A DNA stretch of 64,000 nucleotides from Pseudogemmobacter bohemicus (GCF_003290025.1 NZ_QNHG01000002.1:167122-231121); one strand, 5' to 3'; positions 25,017-36,178 are shown, counted from the first letter of the stretch. The notes: generated from the sequence alone by a model not told the origin. Program-made: numbers and translations.

Positions 25017-26135
25017 ATGAAACTTTCGATCGAACGCGCATCGCTTCTGAAAGCGCTGGCTCAGGCTCAATCCGTTGTCGAGCGACGCAATACGATCCCG
25101 ATCCTCGCCAATGTGCTGATCGAGGCCGAAGGCGCACAGGTTTCATTTCGCGCCACCGATCTTGATATCGAGGTCGTCGACCGCACCGATGCCATGGTCG
25201 AACGCGCCGGTGCCACCACCGTTTCGGCGGTGATGCTGCATGAGATCGTGCGCAAGCTGCCCGATGGGGCACTGGTCAATCTTTCCGAAGATGGCGCCTC
25301 GGGGCGGCTGACGATCACCGCCGGGCGCTCGACCTTCAGCCTGGCGACGCTGCCGAAGGAAGATTTCCCGGTCATGGCCTCGTCGGAATACAGCACGAAT
25401 TACTCTGCCCCGGCGGCCGATCTGCGCCGCCTGTTCGACAAGGCGAAATTCGCCATCTCGACCGAAGAGACCCGCTATTATCTGAACGGCGTCTATCTGC
25501 ATGTCTCGACCAGCGAGGACGGGCCGGTGCTGCGCGCGGTGGCGACCGATGGTCACCGGCTGGCGCGGATCGACGCAGCCCTGCCTGCGGGCGCCGAGGA
25601 AATGCCGGGTGTGATCGTACCGCGCAAAACCGTCAACGAGCTGCGCAAGCTTTTGGATGATGACGAGGCGAAAATCGCGGTTTCGGTTTCGGAAACCAAG
25701 ATTCGTTTTGCGACCCCCGCAATCACGCTGACCTCGAAAGTGATCGACGGCACTTTCCCGGATTATACCCGCGTGATCCCGCAGAATAACACACGCCGGC
25801 TTGAGGTCGATGCCAGCGAATTCGCCAAAGCGGTTGATCGGGTCGCGACGGTGTCGTCCGAGCGCTCACGCGCGGTGAAGCTGTCGCTGGATGAGGACCG
25901 GCTGGTGCTTTCGGTCAATGCGCCTGACAGCGGTGCGGCCGAGGAAGAACTGGCGGTTGCGTATGGGGATGAGCGGCTGGAGATCGGCTTCAACGCGAAA
26001 TATCTGCTGGAAATCGCCAGCCAGGTGGATCGCGAGAATGCGGTTTTCCTGTTCAATTCCTCGGGCGATCCGACGCTGATGCGCGAGGGGAATGACACCT
26101 CGGCGGTCTATGTCGTGATGCCGATGCGCGTCTGA
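25017..26135 (+). CDS. dnaN: DNA polymerase III beta sliding clamp
   Basis: 372 residues. The three-domain clamp is recognised by MKLSIERASLLKALAQAQSV, NTIPILANVLIEAE, LRAVATDGHRLARID, GTFPDYTRVIPQNN and the C-terminal GDPTLMREGNDTSAVYVVMP-type end. It encircles DNA and tethers polymerase. The ATG at 25017 gives the conserved N-terminus; earlier in-frame starts only add unrelated residues. It follows dnaA after 178 bases containing twin hairpins and is separated from recF by a terminator-like hairpin. Confidence 0.97.
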   Translation: MKLSIERASLLKALAQAQSVVERRNTIPILANVLIEAEGAQVSFRATDLDIEVVDRTDAMVERAGATTVSAVMLHEIVRKLPDGALVNLSEDGASGRLTITAGRSTFSLATLPKEDFPVMASSEYSTNYSAPAADLRRLFDKAKFAISTEETRYYLNGVYLHVSTSEDGPVLRAVATDGHRLARIDAALPAGAEEMPGVIVPRKTVNELRKLLDDDEAKIAVSVSETKIRFATPAITLTSKVIDGTFPDYTRVIPQNNTRRLEVDASEFAKAVDRVATVSSERSRAVKLSLDEDRLVLSVNAPDSGAAEEELAVAYGDERLEIGFNAKYLLEIASQVDRENAVFLFNSSGDPTLMREGNDTSAVYVVMPMRV

Positions 26136-26143
26136 TCGGGCCG

Positions 26144-26184
26144 GCGGGGGCTTTGCGCCCCCGCACCCCCGCAGAGTATTTTTC
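26144..26184 (+). terminator. Terminator-like hairpin between dnaN and recF
   Basis: GCGGGGGC-TTTGC-GCCCCCGC (26144-26164) followed after 12 bases by a T-rich run (TATTTTTCT). Confidence 0.6.
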
Positions 26185-26199
26185 TCAAGAGGAAATGCC

Positions 26200-27288
26200 C
26201 TGGCTGGACTTGTTGTCAGCTCGCTGTCTCTCTCGCATTTCCGCAGCCACCGGGTCTTGCGGCTGAACTTTGATGGCCGGCCGGTGGCGATTTCCGGCAC
26301 CAATGGTGCGGGGAAAACCAATATTCTGGAGGCGGTATCACTGCTGTCTCCAGGACGCGGTTTGCGCGGGGCTCCGGGCGAGGAATTCATCCGGCGGCCT
26401 GAGGAGCTTGGCTGGAAAATCGCCGCCGATATCGCCGGACCCGGCGGTCTGCACCGGATCGAGACCTGGGCGGAACCCGGAGGGGCACGTCAGGTGCGGC
26501 TGGATGAGAAGGCCTCGACCCAGGTGGCGCTTGGCCAGGTGATGCGGGTTCTGTGGCTGGTGCCGGCGATGGACCGGCTCTGGCTGGAAGGGGCCGAGGG
26601 GCGGCGCAAGTTCCTCGACCGCATGGCTTTGTCGTTTTTTCCTGATCATGCCGAGGCGGCACTGGCCTATGAAAAGGCTATGCGGCAGCGCAACCGGCTG
26701 TTTCGTGATGAGGTCCGCGACCCGCATTGGTATGGCGCGCTTGAGGCCCGGATGGCCGGGACCGGCGCGATCCTTGATGCCAACCGAAATGCCGTTCTCG
26801 CCCGTCTGGCGATGGCGCAGGCCGGGGCGGTTTCGGCCTTTCCGCGCGGCGATCTCAGCCTGACCCATCCCGAAGCCTGGGCTGGTGATCTCGCGGCCGC
26901 GCTGGCTGCCAACCGTCGGCGCGATATGGCGGCTGGTCGGGCGCTGATCGGGCCGCATCGCGCCGATCTTGAGGCGATCTATGCCGATAAGGGCGTGCCG
27001 GTCGCGCTCTGTTCCACTGGCGAGCAGAAGGCGTTGCTGATCTCGCTGATCCTCGCCAATGCCCGTGCGCTGGCAGCCGAGACCGGCTTTGCGCCGGTTT
27101 TGCTGCTGGATGAGGTGGCGGCGCATCTGGATGCGGGCCGGCGTGCGGCGCTTTATGACGAGATCTGTGCGCTTGGTGCCCAGGCGCTAATGACCGGGAC
27201 GGATGCCTCGCTGTTTGACAGCCTCGACGGAAGGGCGCAGACACTGATCGTCGCCACCGAGGGTGGCCAGTCGCGAGTAGAGCAATGA
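26200..27288 (+). CDS. recF: DNA replication and repair protein RecF
   Basis: About 362 residues. Walker A GTNGAGKTN, KFLDRMALSFFPDHA, the signature-like ALCSTGEQKALL and Walker B LLLDEVAAHLDAGRR identify RecF, an SMC-like ATPase loading RecA at gaps. The start is odd. The conserved first strand (SLSLSHFRSHRVLRLNF) is encoded, but between the in-frame stop at 26116 and the TTG at 26257 there is no ATG, GTG or TTG. A CTG at 26200 lies six bases after AGAGGA and is taken as the likely start. The TTG at 26257 would remove the first strand; the ATG at 26195 is out of frame by one base. Confidence 0.9.
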   Translation: MAGLVVSSLSLSHFRSHRVLRLNFDGRPVAISGTNGAGKTNILEAVSLLSPGRGLRGAPGEEFIRRPEELGWKIAADIAGPGGLHRIETWAEPGGARQVRLDEKASTQVALGQVMRVLWLVPAMDRLWLEGAEGRRKFLDRMALSFFPDHAEAALAYEKAMRQRNRLFRDEVRDPHWYGALEARMAGTGAILDANRNAVLARLAMAQAGAVSAFPRGDLSLTHPEAWAGDLAAALAANRRRDMAAGRALIGPHRADLEAIYADKGVPVALCSTGEQKALLISLILANARALAAETGFAPVLLLDEVAAHLDAGRRAALYDEICALGAQALMTGTDASLFDSLDGRAQTLIVATEGGQSRVEQ

Positions 27289-27713
27289 CCCCGCAGCGCG
27301 TTACCCTGATCACCCTTGGCGTGGCCGATCTGGCCTCTGCCCGCGGCTTTTACGCAAGGCTTGGCTGGCGCGAACATGGCGAGAGCCAGGAGGGTGTTGC
27401 GTTTTTCCAGATCAACGGCCTGGCGCTGGCCTTGTTCGGTCGCGAGGCATTGGCGGCGGATCAGGGGCGGCCTGGCGCCACGCTTGGCAGCGGGGCGGTG
27501 ACCCTGGCGCAGAATTTCGCGAGCGAGGCCGAAGTTGATGCGGCCTATGCTGCCGCATTGGCGGCGGGCGCAACCGCGTTGAAGACCCCCGAAAAAGTTT
27601 TCTGGGGTGGCTATTCCGGCTATTGGGCCGATGCGGATGGCCATGTCTGGGAGGTGGCGATGAACCCGTTCTGGCCGCTGAACGAAGATGGCAGCCTGAC
27701 CTTGCCGGAGTGA
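27285..27713 (+). CDS. VOC-family (glyoxalase/bleomycin-resistance fold) protein
   Basis: 142 residues, one betaalphabetabetabeta pair: VTLITLGVADLASARGFYARLGW at the N-terminus and a C-terminal half ending GYSGYWADADGHVWEVAMNP, where the last Glu is a usual metal ligand. The family includes glyoxalase I, dioxygenases and resistance proteins; the substrate is unknown. The ATG overlaps the recF stop (ATGA), so it is coupled to recF, and a LysE-type exporter gene follows by 4 bases. Confidence 0.8.
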   Translation: MTPQRVTLITLGVADLASARGFYARLGWREHGESQEGVAFFQINGLALALFGREALAADQGRPGATLGSGAVTLAQNFASEAEVDAAYAAALAAGATALKTPEKVFWGGYSGYWADADGHVWEVAMNPFWPLNEDGSLTLPE

Positions 27714-27717
27714 GCCC

Positions 27718-28338
27718 ATGACTGTGACGCTTTGGCAATTGCTGGTCTATGCCGGCGCGATGGCGGCGCTTTGGGCGGTGCCGGGCCCGGTCTGGGTGGC
27801 GCTGCTGGCGCGCGCCCTTTCCGGCGGGTTTGCGGCGGCCTGGCCTTTGGCGGTGGGCGTTGCACTTGGCGACCTCGCCTGGCCTTTCGCCGCGATCATG
27901 GGGATGAGCTGGATCCTCAGCCAATATGGCGGCTTTCTCGAGATCCTGCGCTGGCTGGCGGCTGCGATTTTCCTGCTGATGGGCGTCATGCTGCTGCGCG
28001 CGCCGGGCGGTGCCATTTCTGCCGACAGCCGCCTGACGAAGCCCGGGATCATTGCGGGCTTTACCGTCGGCCTTGCGGCGGTGATCGGCAACCCCAAGGC
28101 GATCCTGTTCTATATGGGGGCGCTGCCCGGGTTCTTCTCGCTCGACCAGCTGAACAGCTGGGACATTCTGGCGATCATCTCGATTTCCGCCTTCGTTCCG
28201 ATGCTGGGGAACCTTGCTCTGGCGCTGTTTCTGGACCGGGCGCGGGCGCTGTTGCAAAGCCCGGAGGCGCTCAGACGGCTCAACATCGCGGCGGGGGTGA
28301 TGCTGATCCTCGTGGCCCTGCTTATCCCCTTCCTCTGA
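27718..28338 (+). CDS. LysE/RhtB-family exporter
   Basis: 206 residues with about six hydrophobic segments (AGAMAALWAVPGPVWVALLA, WPLAVGVALGDLAWPFAAI and others). The early Pro-Gly-Pro and the GNPKAILFYMGALPGFF block are LysE/RhtB hallmarks. Members export amino acids or related small molecules from the inner membrane; the substrate here is not readable. It begins 4 bases after the VOC gene and ends before the gyrB promoter. Confidence 0.85.
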   Translation: MTVTLWQLLVYAGAMAALWAVPGPVWVALLARALSGGFAAAWPLAVGVALGDLAWPFAAIMGMSWILSQYGGFLEILRWLAAAIFLLMGVMLLRAPGGAISADSRLTKPGIIAGFTVGLAAVIGNPKAILFYMGALPGFFSLDQLNSWDILAIISISAFVPMLGNLALALFLDRARALLQSPEALRRLNIAAGVMLILVALLIPFL

Positions 28339-28361
28339 CTACAAAATCTTGTGGCAGATGC

Positions 28362-30870
<2,509 letters not shown>

Positions 30871-30886
30871 TCCCGGTTAAGAAGAC

Positions 30887-30919
30887 CCCCCGCGAGGCTG
30901 ACGCTTCGCGGGGGTTTTT
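30887..30919 (+). terminator. Intrinsic terminator of gyrB
   Basis: CCCCCGCGA and TCGCGGGGG arms, then TTTTT. It lies in the gap to the convergent dehydrogenase gene. Confidence 0.9.
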
Positions 30920-30927
30920 CTTTGCGC

Positions 30928-32163
30928 TCAGTAGCTCAGAAGCCGATCGCCATCCTTGTCGACGATGCGCGTTGGCAAGCCGATTTCGTTAAGAAGATTG
31001 ATAAAAGGCTTCGGATCCAGCTCTTCGGCGTTAACCATGGTGCCGACATCCCAGACGCCTTCCGCAATCAACACCGCAGCCGCAACCGGCGGCACACCGG
31101 CGGTGTAGCTGATGCCCTGGCTGCCCACCTCTTCATAGGCCTCTTTATGATCGGCGGTATTATAGATCATCACCTCGACCGGCTTGCCGTCTTTCTCGCC
31201 TTTGATGAAATCCGCAATCAGGGTTTTGCCGGTATAACCGGGCGCCAGCGTCGCCGGGTCGGGCAGTACCGCTTTGACGACTTTCAGCGGAATGACCTCC
31301 TGGCCTTCAGCCGTTTTCACCGGTTGTTCCGACAAAAGGCCAAGGTTTTTCAACACAGTAAAGACGTTGATATAGTGGTCGCCAAAGCCCATCCAGAAGC
31401 GCACATCCGCCTGCGGATAGTTGGCGGCAAGGCTGTGAACCTCGTCATGGCCGGACATATAGGCCTTTTGCGGGCCGACAACCGGCAGATCCCAGGTCTT
31501 GCCAATCTCGAACATCTTATTTTCCTGCCAGGCACCGCCCTGCCAGGAATAGACCGTGCCGGTGAATTCGCGGAAGTTGATTTCCGGGTCGAAATTGGTC
31601 GCGAAATATTTGCCATGGGAGCCGGCATTGATATCGACGATGTCGATTTCGTTAACCTTGTCCATCATATCGGCGGCGGCGCGCGCCCAAACGTTAACCA
31701 CGCCAGGATCAAAACCGATGCCCAGAACGGCGGTCACACCCGCCGCTTTGCAAGCCTCGCGCTTTTTCCACTCATAATTACCATACCAGGGCGGGCTCTC
31801 GCAGATCTTAGTCGGATCTTCATGAATCGCGGTGTCAATATAGGCCACGCCCGTCTCGATGCAGGCGTCAAGCACCGTCATATTCACGAAAGGGGAACCC
31901 ACATTGATGACAATCTGAGCACCGGTTTCGCGGATCAGGGCTGCCACCGCCTTGCTGTCCATCGCGTCGACCGAATGGGCGTCAAAGCGGCCCGCGAGTT
32001 TCATCGCGTTCTTCTCATGGACTGAGTCAATGATCGCCTCGGCCTTGGCCTTCGTGCGGCTGGCGATATGCAGATCCCCCAGCCGGTCATTCAGCTGCGC
32101 CGCCTTATGCGCCACCACCTGCGCGACGCCACCGGCGCCAATGATCAACACGTTGCGTTTCAT
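30928..32163 (-). CDS. Carboxy(nor)spermidine synthase, saccharopine dehydrogenase-like
   Basis: 411 residues. N-terminal Rossmann motif VLIIGAGGVAQVVAHKAA, INVGSPFVNMTVLDACIETG and AVLGIGFDPGVVNVWARAA are typical of the Lys9/saccharopine-dehydrogenase branch that makes carboxynorspermidine or carboxyspermidine by NADPH-dependent condensation of a diamine with aspartate semialdehyde. The decarboxylase of the same pathway (nspC) is the adjacent upstream gene, 50 bases away, which settles the assignment. This is the alternative spermidine pathway that bypasses S-adenosylmethionine decarboxylase. It ends 8 bases after the gyrB terminator. Confidence 0.92.
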   Translation of the reverse strand: MKRNVLIIGAGGVAQVVAHKAAQLNDRLGDLHIASRTKAKAEAIIDSVHEKNAMKLAGRFDAHSVDAMDSKAVAALIRETGAQIVINVGSPFVNMTVLDACIETGVAYIDTAIHEDPTKICESPPWYGNYEWKKREACKAAGVTAVLGIGFDPGVVNVWARAAADMMDKVNEIDIVDINAGSHGKYFATNFDPEINFREFTGTVYSWQGGAWQENKMFEIGKTWDLPVVGPQKAYMSGHDEVHSLAANYPQADVRFWMGFGDHYINVFTVLKNLGLLSEQPVKTAEGQEVIPLKVVKAVLPDPATLAPGYTGKTLIADFIKGEKDGKPVEVMIYNTADHKEAYEEVGSQGISYTAGVPPVAAAVLIAEGVWDVGTMVNAEELDPKPFINLLNEIGLPTRIVDKDGDRLLSY

Positions 32164-32213
32164 GGGGAAACCGCCTCCTCTTGAGTTCTGGGGAAGGGGG
32201 GACTGTCCGGGCC

Positions 32214-33308
32214 TCAGCCAAGACTGTCCCGGTAATCGGCATAGCCGAATTCACGCGCGACGGTGAGCGAGCCATCCAGCTCTTTCACCACGATGGATGG
32301 CATTTTCACGCCGTTGAACCAGTTTTTCTTGACCATGGTGTAGCCAGCCGCATCCGGAATCGAGATCCGGTCGCCGATCTGCAAGGGCTGCGCGAAACCA
32401 TATTCGCCGAAAATATCGCCGGCGAGGCAGGATTTGCCGCAAACCATAAAGCGATGCGGGCCGGTATCCTCCATCCGGGCACTCTCGCGATAGATCAGCA
32501 GGTCAAGCATATGCGCCTCGACCGAAGAATCCACGATAGCGAGGTCTTTCCCGTTGTTCAGCACGTCGAGCACCGTCACCTCCAGCGAGGTCGTGTTGGT
32601 GATCGAGGCCTCCCCCGGCTCAAGAAAGACCTGAACCCCGAACCGGTCCTGAAAGATCCGCAGCCGCTCGGCCAGGGCTTTCAGCGGATAGCCTTCGCCG
32701 GTGAAATGAATGCCGCCACCAAGGCTGATCCATTTCAGCCGCCGCAGAAGCGGGCCAAATTCTTCCTCTATCCGCGACAGCTGGCGGTCGAACAGGGCAA
32801 AATCGCGGTTTTCGCAATTGTAATGGATCATAAAGCCGGAGATCCGGTCCATCACGCGTTCGATCTTTGCCTGATCCCACTCGCCCAGCCGGCTGAACGG
32901 TCGCGCCGGGTCGGCAAGATCAAACCCGCTGGTCGAAAACCGCGGATTCAACCGAAGCCCGCGCTGGATCTGGGCCGACTGGTTGTCGAACCGCTCCATC
33001 TGGCTGATCGAGTTGAAGATGATCTTATCGGCGTAACCCACTGCCTCTTCGATCTCGTGATCGGCCCAACCCACGGAATAGGCGTGGGTTTCCTTGCCGA
33101 ACTTGTCGCGCCCCAGCCGCAGCTCATAAAGCGAGGAGGAGGTCGTGCCATCCATATGCTGCGCCATCTGGTCGAAAACCGGCCAGGTTGCGAAACATTT
33201 CAGCGCAAGCAGGCATTTCGCGCCCGACAAGCTGCGCAGCTCATCCATGATCGCCATGTTGCGCGCCAGCGCGGCGCGGTCGATCAGGTAAAAGGGCGTC
33301 TGGATCAT
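32214..33308 (-). CDS. nspC: Carboxy(nor)spermidine decarboxylase
   Basis: 364 residues, fold III PLP-dependent decarboxylase. TPFYLIDRAALARNMAIMD, CLLALKCFATWPVF with the PLP-binding Lys, SLGGGIHFTGEGYP and FLEPGEASI with the phosphate-binding Gly-rich and Glu residues, and CGKSCLAGDIFGEYGF containing the active-site Cys are all present. It removes the carboxyl group from carboxy(nor)spermidine to give (nor)spermidine. The ATG at 33308 follows GGGGGGATTCG; further upstream in-frame starts lack homology. It is first in the two-gene operon with the dehydrogenase. Confidence 0.93.
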   Translation of the reverse strand: MIQTPFYLIDRAALARNMAIMDELRSLSGAKCLLALKCFATWPVFDQMAQHMDGTTSSSLYELRLGRDKFGKETHAYSVGWADHEIEEAVGYADKIIFNSISQMERFDNQSAQIQRGLRLNPRFSTSGFDLADPARPFSRLGEWDQAKIERVMDRISGFMIHYNCENRDFALFDRQLSRIEEEFGPLLRRLKWISLGGGIHFTGEGYPLKALAERLRIFQDRFGVQVFLEPGEASITNTTSLEVTVLDVLNNGKDLAIVDSSVEAHMLDLLIYRESARMEDTGPHRFMVCGKSCLAGDIFGEYGFAQPLQIGDRISIPDAAGYTMVKKNWFNGVKMPSIVVKELDGSLTVAREFGYADYRDSLG

Positions 33309-33444
33309 CGAATCCCCCCGGGTTGCAGCAGAGAACCAACGGCCACACGGCCAGAACGGCCATGTAGGGCCGCCGTCCCCCTGATGCAAGCATCATCAGC
33401 GCTGCTTAGCCCGGACTGCGTAACGGCCGGGTGACTGAATGACG
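33309..33444 (-). promoter_or_regulatory. nspC upstream region with inverted and direct repeats
   Basis: The gap holds TGATGC-AA-GCATCA (33382-33395), an inverted repeat, and three copies of ACGGCCA at 33339, 33347 and 33356. The nspC promoter should lie here; what binds is unknown. Confidence 0.4.
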
Positions 33445-34287
33445 TCACTGCGCCGCAAACCAGGTCCAGGCATCGGCGGCGATGGCGGGTGCCGCGTCGT
33501 AAAACCAGTGATCATGTCCCGGGATCACCACCAGATCGGTCGGATGGCCAGCCGAGGCCAGCAGCTGCGCCGTGGCACGCATCTGAGTCAGCGGGAAGAG
33601 ATGGTCCTGATCGCCGACATAGAGGCGGACGGGCACCGTGCTTTCCGGCAGCGAGGTGGCGTAAAGGGCGCCAGCATGGACGGCGATGGCCCGCACGCCC
33701 TCGGGCGGGCGGACCGCCAGCGCCAGCGCCATATTGGCACCGGCGGAATGGCCGAAGAGATAGATCCGGCTGCGATCAATCGGGTAGAGTCTCTCCGCAT
33801 CGCTCAGAACCGCATTCAGGAACTCCGCGCCGTCGCGGTTGTCAGACCAGCCCTGGCTGTCAGCAGCATCCGGGGCGATCAGCACGAGACCCTCGCGCTT
33901 TGCGATCTCTTGCCAGGGGGCGATCATATCACGCCCGCTGCGGCCCGAGCCGTGGAAGAGGAGGATGACCGGGGCGGGCTGGCCGGGCTTTGAGCCGTCG
34001 AAACTGACCCAGCGTCGGTTGGACTCGCCGAATTCCAGGCTGTGATCGACAACATTCGGCCCGGGATCGGCAGGGGCCTCGCTACGCCGTGCCGCGACAA
34101 GGCCCGGAGCGGTGATCTCGGTAAACTCCGCCCCCGATCCGGCGCCGGCAAGATCCGGCCCGGAAACCGGCGCCAGCGCCGTTGCCGGCAGCCATTCTGC
34201 AACCAGACGTGGCGCGGCCAGCAGCAATGCCCCGCCCAGCAGCGAGAAGAACAGGAAGGAGAGAAGTGTTGTCAGAAGGCGTTTCAT
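33445..34287 (-). CDS. Exported alpha/beta hydrolase (LpqC/PHB-depolymerase-like esterase)
   Basis: 280 residues. An N-terminal hydrophobic segment (LLTTLLSFLFFSLLGGALLLAAP) acts as signal peptide or anchor. The hydrolase core has oxyanion loop LLFHGSGRSGRDM, nucleophile elbow FGHSAGA, acidic residue in YVGDQDHLFP and the His in PGHDHWFY. These match the esterase/PHB-depolymerase family acting on polyesters or small esters outside the cytoplasm. No operon partner is obvious: nspC upstream runs the same way but is 136 bases off, and the next gene downstream is not contiguous. Confidence 0.8.
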   Translation of the reverse strand: MKRLLTTLLSFLFFSLLGGALLLAAPRLVAEWLPATALAPVSGPDLAGAGSGAEFTEITAPGLVAARRSEAPADPGPNVVDHSLEFGESNRRWVSFDGSKPGQPAPVILLFHGSGRSGRDMIAPWQEIAKREGLVLIAPDAADSQGWSDNRDGAEFLNAVLSDAERLYPIDRSRIYLFGHSAGANMALALAVRPPEGVRAIAVHAGALYATSLPESTVPVRLYVGDQDHLFPLTQMRATAQLLASAGHPTDLVVIPGHDHWFYDAAPAIAADAWTWFAAQ

Positions 34288-34409
34288 CAGGCATTTCGTC
34301 AGCAGCGATGCGGTTTATACCTGCAGTGTCTGCCGGCAGATTGAGACAACCAGAAGGCGCGACGGTGATTTGTTGCGTCTCACTTTAAGAAAGCGGCAAC
34401 AATCCCGGG

Positions 34410-35114
34410 TCAGATCATGCGGATCGTTTCTTTCCCCACCGCCAGCACATAGCCGCGCCTTGCAATAGTCTTTACCAGCAACTCGCTGACCAGTTGATTG
34501 CCAAGCGCGTCGCGCAGCCGTTTCACCCTTGTGGCGCCCGCCGCCTCTTCGCAATCGGCTTCGGAGCGGCCCGAGATCACGGCCTCGATCTGCACGCCGG
34601 TCAGCACCTCGTCATCCATCCGCGCCTCGGCCAGCACCGAAAGCGTTTCCAGCGCAGCCTCGGTCAGGGTGAATTCCAGATCGTTGATATAGACCGCCCG
34701 CGCCTCGCGCGAGATCATCAGCGAGGAGACCTGGATCCCAGAGCGCTGGATCGCGCCGATCTTGCGGTTCAGCACGATGATCATCACAAGGAAGACCAGC
34801 GCCGCCACCAGCAGCGCCGAGGAAAACACCAGCAGCACGAAGATCACCATGCGATAACTGGTCAGCACCTCGGTAAAGGCAGTGCCCGAGCCGGCAAGGA
34901 TTTCCAGCAGCCTGATCTCGGCCCCGGCGCGCAGATCGTCATTCTCGACGAAGATCCGCTCGACCCGGGCGTTGAATTCATTGGCATCGGGCAGGTTCAG
35001 GAACAGAAACAGCGCCGCCGCGAAAAGGATCAGCACGATCCCCGCAATGCCGAAGGTTACGACCCGGTTGCCCTGTTTCAGGCTGTCAGTAACGAAGGAA
35101 CCAGGACCCGGCAT
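34410..35114 (-). CDS. Membrane-anchored winged-helix transcriptional regulator
   Basis: 234 residues. Two membrane segments, VVTFGIAGIVLILFAAALFLFL (~15-36) and VIFVLLVFSSALLVAALVFLVMIIVL (~88-113), enclose a ~50-residue loop, likely periplasmic. The C-terminal ~100 residues resemble an OmpR/ToxR-type winged helix (YINDLEFTLTEAALETLSVL, then RVKRLRDALGNQLVSELLVKTIARRGYVLA). Unlike ToxR/CadC, the DNA-binding part follows the membrane segments. The ATG at 35114 lies within the upstream small secreted gene (29-base overlap); in-frame starts at 35129 and 35162 are alternatives. The target and signal are unknown. Confidence 0.68.
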   Translation of the reverse strand: MPGPGSFVTDSLKQGNRVVTFGIAGIVLILFAAALFLFLNLPDANEFNARVERIFVENDDLRAGAEIRLLEILAGSGTAFTEVLTSYRMVIFVLLVFSSALLVAALVFLVMIIVLNRKIGAIQRSGIQVSSLMISREARAVYINDLEFTLTEAALETLSVLAEARMDDEVLTGVQIEAVISGRSEADCEEAAGATRVKRLRDALGNQLVSELLVKTIARRGYVLAVGKETIRMI

Positions 35115-35370
35115 TGGCTCTCCTCTCATCCAGCCCTTCCGGCCCGAATGTGGACAGGACATTCAGCAAAGTCCAGCCATCGGCGGCCAGACGCGGCTTC
35201 AGCTCGGCCCCGGCCTTGCCAGGAGAGCAATTGCCATCAGAGACCTGCGCCACCCCGTAATGAAGTTGCAGCGGGTCATCCTTTTTGGCCTTGTAATCTG
35301 CATAGCAGTCAGCCGCCGCAGGCCCGGCAAGGGCCAGCGCCAATATGGCGGCAAGCGTGGTTCTGATCAT
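35086..35370 (-). CDS. Small exported protein
   Basis: 94 residues with a clear signal peptide (MIRTTLAAILALALAGPAAA, cleavage before DCYADYKAKK). The mature part has two Cys residues (DCYADY, DGNCSPG), which could pair, and a KAGAELKPRLAADGWTLLNVLSTF region. ATG at 35370 has GGAG six bases upstream. The 3' end overlaps the membrane regulator gene by 29 bases, so the two are coupled. I do not recognise the family. A natural guess is a periplasmic partner or ligand-sensing component for that regulator. Confidence 0.6.
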   Translation of the reverse strand: MIRTTLAAILALALAGPAAADCYADYKAKKDDPLQLHYGVAQVSDGNCSPGKAGAELKPRLAADGWTLLNVLSTFGPEGLDERRANAGSWFLRY

Positions 35371-35662
35371 CTCCGGCTCCATCGTCGGAATACTGCCCAT
35401 CCCTTAACGGGGCGTTATCGTTTCCACGCCAATCTGCGGAAATCCGCCTGGATATTCAATATCCGGCAGGGTTGCGGGCGGCTGATATCCGATATCACCC
35501 GGGCGGCGGCCGGCTGTTATCACCTGGCCGGGCGGCGATATTGCACGACTTGCGGGGCCCGGGCCAGGTCAGGCCATCCGGTGCCCAACCCTGGCGGATC
35601 TCCCACATCATCCCTGATCAGACGGGCACGGACTGCGAAAACGACAAACACAGGAGGCATCC

Positions 35663-36178
35663 ATGCAGCTTAACAGGACCAATGACCTCGCCGCAGCCCG
35701 GCCGCAAATCCGCGCGCAATCGGCTGATTTCGATTTTGGCCATTCCCGCGCAGCCGGCCAGAGCCGCAAGCAGCGCCCGGGCCTCGCCGCCGGCCTTGTG
35801 GCCTTTGCCTTCGCGGTGTCGATGTTCCTGCCGGTCGGCGCCAGGGCCGAGCCGGCCTGGCAGACCTATCCCGATCAGCTGAGCGAGCCCGCCCGCCCCG
35901 GGGACGGGCTGGGCACCATCCTGATCGAAAGCAAACGCCGGGAGCCTGCCGGCTGGGACAAGTCGCATCGCAAGCCCCTGCCCTCGGCCTGCTCGATGCA
36001 GATCGACGGACGGCGCGGTGGTTTCAGCGGCTATTCCGAAAACTGCCTGCGCAATCAGGGCGTGCGTGGAAAGCTGCCGCGCGACTGCGCCACCAATGCC
36101 CGCATCTTCGGGCAGCGGGACCGGGTGTTTTCCTCGCAATGCCTGCGCGATGCCGGCTTTGTCCTGCGTGACTACTGA
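35663..36178 (+). CDS. Exported Cys-containing protein of unknown function
   Basis: 171 residues. After a long 36-residue N-region comes a hydrophobic stretch (LAAGLVAFAFAVSMFLPVGARAEP) with a likely cleavage at ARA. The mature C-terminal part has four Cys residues (PSACSMQ, SENCLRN, RDCATN, SQCLRD), consistent with two disulfides, and is basic. An AGGAGG sits five bases before the ATG, so translation from 35663 is well supported. It is monocistronic and converges with the ArsR gene, overlapping its end by 7 bases. Family not recognised. Confidence 0.6.
   Translation: MQLNRTNDLAAARPQIRAQSADFDFGHSRAAGQSRKQRPGLAAGLVAFAFAVSMFLPVGARAEPAWQTYPDQLSEPARPGDGLGTILIESKRREPAGWDKSHRKPLPSACSMQIDGRRGGFSGYSENCLRNQGVRGKLPRDCATNARIFGQRDRVFSSQCLRDAGFVLRDY

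Noticed and set aside
33440..33447. TGACGTCA palindrome at the end of the hydrolase gene
   Set aside because: Short, partly inside coding sequence, and not near a start codon.
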